Below the pieces are notes generated by a model. That model made no database searches and was not told the origin of the DNA. It saw nothing but the letters and a program-made list of their open reading frames with translations. A program made the translations under genes and the position numbers. This document shows positions 22,517 to 33,700 of a DNA stretch of 62,000 bases, piece by piece (positions within the stretch are counted from its first letter, which is position 1; every line of letters starts with the position of its first letter). The stretch is taken from contig NMRA01000161.1 of the NCBI GenBank assembly GCA_002633005.1, forward strand, positions 200,101-262,100, in the 5' to 3' direction. Source of the stretch: Phoronis australis. Taxonomy: Eukaryota > Phoronida > Phoronidae.

Positions 22517-23412
22517 TTATGAGATTGGTACCGTCGTTTTTTTTTCGTCAAGAATGTTTTCTAGTAGTTTTCTGACTTCAAATGGTTGGGCTTCTATGTA
22601 AGAGAGGTGTTCTAATGTTCTGTTTGGGAATTCTGGAAAGTTTATTGTTGGTGCAATGTGACTCTTGGCAGTGAAGTAGTCTAGAAATAAGATACTTTTA
22701 TCGGCTTTGAATGACGCCTGAGAGTTGGATTCTTTTGAGAGGATGGTGGGGTATGATGATTGCTTTACCTGTCCTCCAATTTTGTTTACTATATCCCAAT
22801 ATTCCTTAGAATTTTTGGAGACATTTTTGATATTGGAGATATCTTTCATCTTATAGTCTTGTTTTGTCTTTTTAATTAGTTCTTCCACACTCTTGCACTG
22901 TTCTTTGTAGCGCTTGAACGTGCATGGGTTATTTGATCTTCTGAACGATCTGTACAGTTTATTTCTTTTATTTATTTCAGACTTAATGTTATTGTTAAAC
23001 CACGGTTTGTTCTTGTTTTTTTATTGTTTTCATGGTTGATGGGATATTATTATCTTATATGTTGTAGAGTGACTGTGTGAATATTGAGACTGCGTCATTT
23101 ATGTCACTTTTGTTAAGTATATCAGTCCAGTTGAATGTGGTTATGTCAGAGCGCAGTTTGTCCATGTTAATGAGGTTGTAATTCCAGATCTTCATAATGT
23201 CTGGTTCTTTAGGTGGGCAGTTGAGTGTGAATGTTGTTTCTATAACGTGGTGGTCTGAGTTACCAATGGGAGGCCTTACAGAAGTGGATTCAATTAATCC
23301 GAGATTGTTTGTTATACATAAATCAAGGCAAGAATGTGAATACTCTGTTAAACGTGTCGGCTCGTTTATTAGTTGTATACAGTCATTTGTGAGGAGAATA
23401 TCGTTGTCTTAT
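22517..23412 (-). pseudogene. LINE endonuclease remnant and linker
   Basis: The endonuclease end is seen as SDHHVIETTF with the conserved S-D-H-H of AP-like LINE endonucleases. It is preceded by CLDLCITNNLGLI and followed by a lysine- and serine-rich linker (22888-22517). An in-frame stop lies near 23060, and the frame shifts at the T-run at 22537-22545. The upstream catalytic endonuclease residues are missing because of truncation at about 23412. Confidence 0.6.
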
Positions 23413-24500
23413 TACGCATGGCGCTGCCCGAGTCAAATAGAGCTCTGAGACTATACGATACTCGGGCCCTCGATAGAGCATCGTAGAATCTCCAAATGGA
23501 AGCTCGCGCGACTGGAATGACCTTAGAGAAAAAAACCAGCATGCCAGTTAAAGTTTTCAGCCCACGTCGTTTTATTCGTTTTTGTGAACTAAGGCTGATA
23601 ATGTGGCGCGGAGTTAAATGAGTTTCTTGTCCGATATTTGTTGTTGAAAAGTGTCAATGTCCAGACCTAAGAATGCGAGTACTGTGGAAGGACCAGCTGT
23701 TTTGTCTGTGGAAAAGGGTACAACGATGAAATCGCAGAGGGATGTGAAGTGGGCCATTAGTGTCTTGCAAATGTCTGTGTCAAGCGACCCAACAAATATA
23801 AAGTCATCAAGGTAGTGATCCAATGTTCAGTGTCCCGATCGAGCCTCGATGGCCCAGTGTAGTGCTGTTGAAAATATCTAGAAGAGGTGAGGTGCTAAAG
23901 AGGCGCCAAATAGGAGGCATTTGTCGATGAAGTAGTAACCCTTGTGTTGGTACCCTAAAAGGGCGACGTAAGTGGGGGTAAAATGGAAGGAGCCGGAAGG
24001 CTGACTAGCTGGGCACCCATGCCAACATGGCTTATCATATCTATAACCTTGTCGAAGCTTGTGTACTGCACAGTGCAGTAATCTGAATTAATTCCGTCGT
24101 TGACACTGGTCCCTTCTGTGTAAGAGAGGAGGAAGATCATGCGAAAATCTCCCTCTGGTTTTGAGAGGAGACCCAGCGGCGAGGTACGAAGGTTTTAGAT
24201 TGGGCGTTTAGGAAAGAGGCCTGCCATGTGGCCCAGGTCACATTCTATGATGAATTTTTCCCAAAGCTGCTAGGGTTGGCAAGTTGCTGATAACAGGTTT
24301 CTTGCTGTGGTGTGGCTTCTTGTGCCCGTGTACTGCAACCTAAAGCCATTTTGGAAAACTTGAACAAGGAATGAAGCACAGTTGGGGTCCAGGTACCCAT
24401 GTAGAATGCGTTTGAGCGCCAGCGGTTTGACAGGCGTGTGGCCCAGGCTCCAGATATACTCGTGGTGTGGGTGTATGGTCGATAATAGAATAACATAACA
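23413..24500 (-). pseudogene. DIRS-like reverse transcriptase, decayed
   Basis: Minus-strand pieces in alternating frames give LRTSPLGLLSKPEGDFR, then TSVNDGINSDYCTVQYTSFD, GYYFIDKCLLFGASLAPHLF and DHYLDDFIFVG, where Y-L-D-D is the catalytic motif at about 23810. After it comes FLGLDIDTFQQQISDKKLI and a thumb-like ALVHKNE segment. This is the order found in DIRS-type reverse transcriptases. Multiple frame changes and stops make it inactive. It is cut at its 3' side by the LINE. Confidence 0.65.
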
Positions 24501-25740
24501 CTAAAATAACTTGGTACTATTCTGCTATTCTAACTTGAAAGGAGAAATGAGTAATGTAGGATGTTAATGTTAACAATAGCGTAGGCCTAGAGGGGAATCT
24601 ACGGTGAGGATGGGTTGCGTTCCGCGGTTGGATTGGAAATTGGTTGGATGCACCCTGGCAGGAATTGTTGAGTACTCCTGTAGCATGTGATGCTTGAGCG
24701 GGAGCCACCGCAGATCATGCAGGTATGCTTGTATCTGCACTGCCAAGTAGTGCAGTTTTCCTTGTAGTTAAAGGCATAGCAGTGTCTGGTAGGTGGGTGA
24801 GATACGGTGTCAATGGTGGGGTCAGCCATGTATAGCAACCATTACTCGGATATTTCGTCGACCATGGTGTGGCCGGGTCGCAGGCTTTGTGGGAGCGGTA
24901 CTGCTCATCGTAAGGTATCCAATCTTTCCTGGTTCGCTGTGCCCCAAGTCGGACGTCGTGCATGTACTTAAGTAGTTCCGGACCTCTGTGGGGTGAGCTT
25001 CGATAAAAATTGACGCTAATATGAGAAAGGCTTCAGTCCGTTTCTCAATGGTTGCTATTTTAGGTTTGGATGGTTTTTGTTAAACGAGGCGGTTGTTAAG
25101 GACTACCACTTACTGTGGCGATGTGATGGCTGAGGTTGAGAGGAGGGTGCTAAGGTCAATATATTCGCCCACATGAACTTTTGTGTGAATTGAAGACTGT
25201 CCATGGGCACCCAATACAGGATAGACACTAGGAATTGGTGGAGGTGCCCTATAATCTCGTAAAGTCACCTCGATCAGCGGCTAACTGGCCTGGTTGGGGT
25301 TGAGTAACTGTCAGTGCGGACGTAGATTTTTGGTCGCCGTGGCTGGTCGGGGCCTGATCTAACGGTACCCTCTCTGTTCTTGATAACCTAGTCCTGGTAC
25401 TTTTAGAGGTAGCCCGCCTGATTTTGTTGCCTTGCTCTTGGCTTTTGGCATGTTGTAGCTCGGATAAGAAAATGAGTGAATGTAGTGTAGACTGAGGCTG
25501 GGACAACTGAAAGCTGGAAAGAGAGAGACCAGCCAGCGCTGCGATCCATAACGCTAAATCGTCGTGAGAGACCGTCCGCAGTTGGTATATGGTGCAACTC
25601 CGGACGGTCTGGGGACAACAGAAAACCACAGTTCAACTGTGAGTCTACACCAGTGTGATAAACGAGAGTAGTTCTACTTGCTGCGTCAGCTGCAGGTATG
25701 CTTATCTCTTTTATTACACACAATGTGTGACTGGGCAAAG
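24500..25740 (-). pseudogene. DIRS-like gag, decayed
   Basis: Overlapping minus-strand open pieces lie upstream of the reverse transcriptase. Near 24720-24780 they contain a cysteine/histidine cluster (CYAFNYKENCTTWQCRYKH, then CMICGG), resembling the zinc-binding region at the end of DIRS/Ngaro-type gag proteins. The N-terminal part (25629-25249) is rich in Ser, Gln and Arg and not otherwise recognisable. The frame is broken several times. Confidence 0.5.
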
Positions 25741-25760
25741 CGGTTTCAAAATAATGTGGG

Positions 25761-27099
25761 TAAATCGGTGGAGTGTGAGACCCCTGAGGTCCCTGTCAAG
25801 TCCTCACGACAACTCTACGTTATGATCATACTAGATAGGTAACAACTAGGAGTTGGATATGAAGGTTGAAGGGGTGTAGAAAAATATTTGCTCAAATAGA
25901 AGGATTTATGTCAGTGTACCACAAATTTCATTATTTTTCAAAATAGCTCCCGCGTTTTCTTTATTTTGACGGACAATTTATCGGGAATTCCTGGTAAAAG
26001 TGCTTAGTAGAGAGTTGTGTTCTCAAGTCGGTTTGAACAACTGTTCTTTGTCAGGAAAATGGGAAAGTGGCAAACATATGACGATTACTTGATGACGTTA
26101 GTTTTAGTCGATCGTTACGCGAAACAAAGTGATTTTAGTGTGTTGACATTTATGAGTTTCTGCTATTGTTGAGTTGACCGTAAACCAGAACTTTATTACA
26201 TCACACGAGCATCAGATTCGAGAGCGGACTGCTTCTCTACAACTGCAAATATGACAGCATGCATCACGAAAAACGAGAATTGAGGGATCCCGAAGTATTA
26301 CGGTCTCCGTCGTTGGTGACAAGTGGCGAGCAGATTACTTTAGAGTGAATTTACAGACGGTTCTCATTTGTTCATTGTTGAAGCACACCATATATCATTT
26401 TAGATTGAAAGAACACCTAAAGTACTACCGTAGATGATATTTTGAAATTTATACAATGCTAAATTAGGCATTTGTTTTGCACCGGCTAATTTGGTACACG
26501 TACTTCGATTGTGGCCAGCGATTGGATCGTAAACAACCCATCGCGTGCTGTTGGCAAGCCCCATTTGAGAGAGAAATTAAATATTTATGAGCTCTTTATT
26601 CGCGATGACAGGCCTATAGCGAACATCAATTGTTAACTTGTCACACTTGTCATATTCCATTACTCATCGTTTCGTGACCTTCGCAGTGACTTAAAACATT
26701 CGTCGTTGTTTTTTTGTGTGTAATAGGATGTCCCATAATACAATGTACCTAAACAATGATGCTTAAAGTATCTATTACGCAATCACTTTTGCAGTGCCAG
26801 TGTTGGGCTTTTTCACTGTTAGAGAGTTAGCAATGGGTCGTGGGACGCTGGTCGATCAAACAGAATGAAACCAAGGAACGCACACATACAGTTGCAGCCA
26901 ACAGATGGCGATGAACATGTCTATCCCACATTTCTTTAAAGAAGCCTGGAACGTGATAAACATATTCTCTGCCAATGAAACAGAATTCAACCTGCTCACC
27001 GGGTGTTTTGGGTTTTTTCCTTAAGATTTGCAATTTCTGTTGAAACCAAATCATTTTCTTTTAGTTTCAAATTTTAACAAAAAAAATCGATCGGATAAC
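25761..27099. other. Upstream region of the receptor gene, no exon identified
   Basis: The signal-peptide exon of the receptor gene should lie upstream of 27503. I searched this stretch for an ATG-led hydrophobic segment ending in a phase-1 donor and did not find a convincing one. It may lie further upstream, beyond or within the transposon cluster. No promoter could be identified. Confidence 0.35.
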
Positions 27100-27240
27100 T
27101 GCTCGCCACTTCGTCGATTTCCCCACTAGACAAAGAAAGTTTCCTTATTTGGTATGGCAAGACATAGACGTAGCACATTTCTCTTATATGGAAAAGGTGA
27201 CCTTTGAACTCAAGCGACTTCAAGCAACTGACTGTGAACG
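27100..27240. repeat. Short dispersed repeat, inverted partner at 33790-33930
   Basis: AAGACATAGACGTAGCACAT followed by a GTGACCT motif is matched in reverse complement at about 33790-33930 (AAGACACAGACGTAGCACAT, then GTGACCTCTGAC). The similarity extends over more than 100 bases with gaps. It accounts for the open frame beginning near 27149, which is therefore not an exon. Confidence 0.5.
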
Positions 27241-27502
27241 CATGAGCGCATTTATCACAAGAAGGAGGGAGTTTACAAACTCTGTGTTAACCACACAGTT
27301 TTCCCTTCGCACGCATTTTAATGTCGTGAATTTTGTGATTTTTTTCTGGAAATTTCCTCTCAGGGGAATGAATTACTCTGCACTAGACGTTGGGAGATCT
27401 TACCTTAGTCAGGAGTTGTTTAAAAGATATTTTTGACAAGCTGTCGCATTCCTGCCTTTTTAACATTAAAAAGTTTCATCAAGATGTTGGACTTCTGTTT
27501 AG

Positions 27503-27707
27503 GTTTTCCACAAAATGGAACCCTGTTCATGACAGCTCACAACGAATATTACACGTCTGCCTTCACTTCTTCGATAACCGGAGATCCCCGACAATGGAGG
27601 AACAGTAACGTTCGATTCAACGACTCAAGTAGCACTCTGGATATTTACCGCGCAATAGACGTCCAGTACAGGGACTCGAAGTTGTTCTTCACCAGTCAAG
27701 TTAACAG
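27503..27707 (+). CDS. Exon 1 (first one found): start of propeller 1
   Basis: The acceptor is ACTTCTGTTTAG before 27503 and the donor AACAG|GTAACA. It enters in phase 1 and exits in phase 2. The encoded FPQNGTLFMTAHNEYYTS and LFFTSQVN are first-blade sequences of a YWTD propeller. Phase-1 entry is what a separate upstream signal-peptide exon would give; that exon is not found. An ATG at 27485 exists in the same frame but precedes no signal peptide. Confidence 0.7.
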
Positions 27708-30700
27708 GTAACAATGGCTGCTAACCGTCTGAAATTATGTTTGAGTACTATAAAGATACCTTTTATGATTGCTGAGATTCAAATACAATATTTACTGGAC
27801 TAAATTTTCTTAACGTGAAGGTGGTCAACAAAAAATGTCGCTTATGTATTTTAAGGAGCATTGAAGCCAGATCGCTCACCACCGGCATCAAATATACAGT
27901 ATTTCACCCGATTTCAAAGAATGTGAAATCTATTGCCGTTGACTGGACAACGAACCAGGTCTACTGGGGAGATCCACTTTATAACTGGATCTGTATGACA
28001 ACTATCGGAGAAAACCAGGAAGGACATTTTGTTGTTATCGTCAACACTGGGCTTGATAATCCATACAGTGTAGCTGTGCATCCGGGAAAGGGGTAAGTAT
28101 CTAACATAGGTAATCATTTTCACATATTATACTGTTGAACTTGTAAAAGTCTCTGTTGTCGTGACCCAGTCGTTAATGAAGCGACTCGTGTTAGTAGGGA
28201 CTAGCTTCACATGTCAAAAATGGATTTTCAGCACGATTTTGCAAGATTGCAGACTCCCTGGGCTATCGAAAGCAAATGAAACGACGATGACAATAAAAAT
28301 TCTCCGGAACTTGAATGTTGACTACCAATCTGCCATTAATAAGCTCGTGTGACCATCCGTTTTAGTTAGCTAAAAAGAAAAAGTACTTCCACGTAGCAAA
28401 GCAACCACCTGATCAAATTTCGTATGATGTAATAAATCTCCAAGATAAAATCTCTCAAACGCTGCAACAGTCGAAATTGCCGTTTCGTTTTTGTTTGATG
28501 CAACTTTTAATTTTTTGCTCACAAAAGTCACAGAAGTCGATTTTGGATGTCTCTCGTGCAACAATGCAACATTTTTAAAAACAATTCCTCGTTACAGCGT
28601 TTAGGACAACGATACCTAAGGTATTATATGACTAAGCTTCGTGTGAATCTGTTTAACTCCTGTTCCAAAGTTGGCCAAAACTGATAACGTTTAGGGCACT
28701 ACATAACTTTAAGTTAAAGCGAACGGTATGACCTGTTTAATACTGTTTTTTTGAAGATTCTATCTACGAAAGTCATCATCGAGAATATTCATTGTCGTTT
28801 CTGTAGTACTCCTGCTACATGTACAATTATGACCTAAATCTTATATTGTACCTGTGCAATCTATTGGAATAATGACACCCGGCCATTTTGTCAGTTCTGC
28901 CGACAATGAAAGACTTCGTATAGTATATTTTCGTTGTCGAGTAACCTAGCAACTTCAGTTGGCGACGTGCATTTAACGAAGTAAGTAGGAAACAAAAACT
29001 CAATTGAAACGAGTGATTTTGAAGAACTTAAGTTAATTTATCAATCACTTTCGTTTCTTTATAGATAGAGTTTTTAGGTAAAGTTGCCAATTTACCATGA
29101 CGGCGACATCCCGTTGCTCCCAACTTGTTCGAATCTATAGCCCAACAACAAGTTGGGGAATTTACCCCCGTGGCAAATATCTTACACGACTGATTAACTC
29201 CATTCTGGGCATTTAGGGTTGGAGATCGTATCTAGCTTGACTGGACTGGGCTGATAAAAATGAAAGATAAGTTATACTATATTTGAGCTTAAACCAATAG
29301 CATTTCTGAATTCTTTGTCAAATGCTGACCATGTTCCGTTTTTGAATCACCAAAATCGCCCAACTACAACAGAAGTTAAGACAATCTAGTCTGTCCAAAC
29401 GGATTACCATTGAACGTATTGGGTTTGACTGTGTTCATACACGTTCGGTTATAGCCTGCAACCACTACACGTTGCCTTTGAAGTCTGGGAGATAAATGAC
29501 CTGCTTGTTATCATACGGGACAAAAGACTGAGCTGGGCAGTTAACAAAAGAGCCGGATGTTATCGCACGTTCAGCACCCCTCACGTCTGGAAAAGTTGCT
29601 GAACGAGAGAACGCTGTAATCCCCAAATAAGGTCCCGTTTCAAGATTACCGAAACAAAAATCTGTAAATCAGTCGCGAAATAGCCCGCAAACAGCCAAAA
29701 AATTTCGAGGGTAGTGTAGGTGTTCCCGCCGGCAAATACAAGACATACACTGTACCTTGATTCTAATCCAAGGTTGATGGAAGATCGCTTTAAGCTTTGC
29801 CTGACCTTCGTCCAAAACAACTGTAGAACTCTTTCAAAATAAGCGGAGTAGACTCCGCCAAACTCTGATAGACTTGTATCCCGGATAATTTTTTGACAGT
29901 TTAGTCGAAACGTTTTTGGAGTTTAATGCGAAGTTACAGCGTCTAGCCAAAAATTACGCCGCGAGTTTTAGCGATTCCCACTGTGTGCAGCGTGTTTGTG
30001 GTGAGACTCAGTCAAAACTGAAATGTTTTCTTGACTAGCGGAAATTTTGTCGAATTTTGGCGTTGACCAATTCATCTCTCGAAAACTACCGAACCTCACC
30101 ATGACATCATACACGTAGGCCATGTTATACTTGCAAGGTCATGGTTTTTGTGAACATGACATCATGCTAATTATGCGAATTGACTAGTGTTTTAATACTT
30201 AACTTTCGACAAGCGAAACGAGGTAGAAAACGAAAAAAGGCAACAAATAAGGACGATGGAATCAAAGATGATTCTTTAAGTTAATGTTCACTCTGAAGCC
30301 CCAATACATAGCCTCTTAACGAGACAGGAATCACTTCGCGAGTTTGTGCCTGTCCCTTGACGTTATCATTGATCCTGCACAGCAAGGATTCACCTGAGGT
30401 TTGCAAATCCTCCAGCTGATTTTTAATGCGGAGGGCGAGAAATAGAGAATCCTCCACGAGTCTCAGGTTTATGACACGGACAAAACTTTTTGGTAATTTT
30501 GCCACCCCCGAGGCTTGCCGAGGGATTTTGACGAAATTTCCACGAGGTTTTGCCATCGTCATCTGTTTTCTTAGATGAACCTTAAAAACGATCTTTTTTT
30601 ACAAAAACCTCGTGGTGTCTACAACTTTCAACCACAGGACGCAACTTTTGTAAAAACACGTTTCCGCAATATAAAGTAATTCCGTGACATTTTGCTAAAT

Positions 30701-33700
30701 TAGTTTTATTTTAAGCTTATCATTGTAAACTTCAGCATACGTAGCAAGTATTCAAGTAAGAATCAAATAAACAGTCTTTGGAGTTACATTATAATATTAA
30801 AACTTAAAAAATATTTACATGTATTAATAACAATCAGCAAGGCTTCCCCGCGCGTGAACACTGAATTGACCTTGAGACCGAACAGCTAGACAGTCTCACC
30901 GTATCTACATTCACTGAAACATCATCAATTCTTACAAGATTAGCTTTTTTAAAGGCTTATCTTGTTGGCAATTAAAATTGATGAAAATAATCTATGAAAC
31001 TGTGGATGTTCGCAGATGCATAAAGATGTAAATCAGAGACCAACGAATTTGTTTATCAAAACGAAAAGTTATAAGCAATTTCCGCAGGCATGCAGGCTGA
31101 TTTTTTGACAGATAACTAGGGGGAGCATGGAAGATGGGGCAGTCGTATTAAGGTGTGTTTTTCCTCATTTTAGAGGTAACTACAACGGTTCTTGAGTTAT
31201 ACTTGAGTCCCCAAAAACGTTAAAATCTTGTTTATTATTGCGAGTACTTTGAGTACCCCGGGTCGACAAGTACAAATCCATCACAAATCGCAGCCCGACA
31301 GTCTTTTGGACATGTGCGAATTCCTTACAAACAACTCCTAGTAACAATCTTCAAAAGAAATACTATTCTTGTGATACTGTGGGAAAAAGTAACATTATTT
31401 CATAAATAACCATCGGAAATAGTCATTTTGTGTAATTCACAAATAGTGGTCTTCACGTTCTTCAAATTTTCACCTTTTCAATTGCGGTCAATCTTATTGT
31501 ATTTTTCGCATTTTTGGTGGTTTCGGTCGAATGTCTTGATACTGCTGGGCTGTGCACGAATGCTTTGTGTTTTTGATGAATTTGGAATCTCAACTTCCCC
31601 TCTAGGCAAGTTCGGATTTACATGTATGGAGGAACAAAGTGACAATTCCCCCGAACCGCCCCACCGAGAGAGACACTTAAGATGAAAGGCTAAACATCGT
31701 TAAGCGTGGAAAAGAGTGACATTTCTTTCCATCGTCGCAAGAAGAGACAATTTTTAACGTGAAAGCCGGTTGTTTGATTTTCTAAAAGCAGGAAAATAGA
31801 CATAATCGGTCACGGGTGCCTTAAGATTTTGTAAATAAAAACACTTGAATGTCATGAATGGTCCCTTCAAGGGCTAAATATGAAAAGATATATAGTTTCA
31901 AAGATCAGGAAACTCACAGCAATTGATGTTATCTGTCAGGTCTTCAATTTTTCTCAAGTGATATAAACGTGGAGAAAAAAAACAAAAAATAGAGCGACAG
32001 TTGTCTCCATTATCTCATGCTAGAGAGGATATATATATAGTTTTGCATTTGCAAAATTGTCTTATAGAATTTAAAATTTTCTCGATTTTTCGAAAAACAT
32101 ATACGAATTATGAAGCGCCCGTTTTCAAGTGCGTTTAGACGACCTATGCTACACAAAAGCGGAGACCCTAACAACAATGTCCTGGCCAGGGCATTGAAAG
32201 GGTAAACTATACACTGATACTGAGTTGTCAACTGTTCTCTTGAATATCCTCTTATTCTTTCTTTTCTCGACTTTCCGCGACCCCGTGTCTATATAGGCTG
32301 CCACGGTTTACCTTGGCGCCTGGAATTTTTTGGTGGCACGTGACCCCGCTCCCTTCCCCCCGCTTCCTACAGCCCTGCATGTACTGTATATGACAGGGTG
32401 GGTAATAGCTTTGTCCATGACAACAATGTGTCAAATCCTTGCAAGTTGAACATTTCTTGCACTTTCAACACATAGCCAAATATGAGCATAATCTGGAACG
32501 AAAGATTTTCTCTGCATTCTGTTTCGAAGAAGCTGTCAGTATTTAAACACAGGCGAGATTATCGTTGGTTAAGTTACATTGTCTTCAAATTTTATTGACA
32601 GGTATTTATTTTGGACGGAAAATGGTGCTGTACCTAAAATTGAACGAGCGACGCTGTCTGGAAAGAAACGGACTGTTCTTGCCACCAGAAATGTGGGATC
32701 GGCAAGGACCATTCTATTAGATTATGCCACTGATCTTCTGTACTGGTCAAGTTCGAACAGAGTTGAACGGATGACCATGGACGGAGCTGGCAGAGAACTG
32801 GTTTATCGGTCGTATTATGACAACTTCATGGACATTGCCTTGTACCACGTATGTATGAGCAATTGTAACTGATGCCATTCCTATAGTTGTGAAAGACTCG
32901 ACAACTGTATTCGGAACAAGAAATAAAGATTGTATAGACGCAGATGTATAACTGATAGTTTCCACGTGATATCGTGGCTGTGGTAGTCTTTACGTTTTTA
33001 CTTAAGTATAACTGACTGTCCAAGTCTTGTGTGAAAAATGTGAAATGCCGCTAAGTGGGATGGATGATATTACAACTGGCTGTAAACTGTTATTGCACAG
33101 ATATCGGAAGCTGTGTGGTAAAAGGCACTAGATCAGCACTCTAGAGATTTGTGGTGCGATACCCATTTGGGGTTCTGATTTTTCTGTACTTATTTGATTT
33201 GTTTGTTTAAAGAGGCATGGAACGCAAAAGTTCGTCAAAATATTTTTAAACAATTCTTGACGAAAGTACAATCTCGTAAAGTCTACTGAAGAGTTATTCA
33301 CCTTACCCTGCATTGGAATTTCTTGAAAACAATCACAACATTAATGATATTTAAACTACGTGCCATGGAAAAACCGTGTAGTCACCAGAGTTTCTAATCT
33401 CTCTCCCACGTATGATCAATGCGCGCATGCGCTCACAGTCATTCGACAAACAACTGGCTGATAAAATTGGTATTAACGGCAGATTATCCAGCTTTATCGC
33501 ACTCCGAGTCGTAGATCAACTACACGATATGAGACAAGCCATGCACTCCGAGTCGTAGATCAACTACACGATATGAGACAAGCCATGCACTCCGAGTCGT
33601 AGATCAACTACACGATATGAGACAAGCCATGCCAGTGAAGCAAGCGATTTCCCAAAAAGAATTCCAATTGCATTTTGGAATACATGTGAATGCCACGATA

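Larger units (their letters stand above)
20430..23412 (-). mobile_element. 5'-truncated CR1/Jockey-like LINE nested in the DIRS-like element
   Basis: Minus-strand sequence encodes the end of an AP-type endonuclease (SDHHVIETTF near 23250), a linker, then a reverse transcriptase with IPIHKKNSK, ANYRPITL, RRQFGF, FLDIASAFD, AGVPQGSVLG and the catalytic YADD at 21858-21875. It ends in a cysteine/histidine-containing tail (CGDTQTYPHVFFACEVC) near 20820-20880. The reading breaks near a nine-T run at 22537-22545 (frame change) and at one in-frame stop near 22090. The start of the endonuclease is missing, typical of 5' truncation on insertion. About 370 bp of AT-rich 3' untranslated sequence follows. 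Clade assignment is by motif resemblance only. Confidence 0.75.
18870..25760 (-). mobile_element. DIRS-like retrotransposon, interrupted by a LINE
   Basis: On the minus strand the order is gag-like protein, reverse transcriptase, RNase H, tyrosine recombinase, which defines DIRS-type elements. The reverse transcriptase/RNase H part is split by a LINE in the same orientation at about 20430-23412. Removing the LINE would join an RT tail ending DSGSAMRN to an RNase H head starting near MRYDMLLW, as expected for one polyprotein. Stops and frame changes occur throughout, so it is inactive. I could not identify its inverted terminal repeats or internal complementary region, so the outer limits are approximate. 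Confidence 0.7.

Noticed and set aside
27149-27436. 95-codon open frame just upstream of exon 1 as the missing signal-peptide exon
   Set aside because: No signal-peptide character and no suitable donor; its first part belongs to a dispersed repeat with an inverted copy at 33790-33930.
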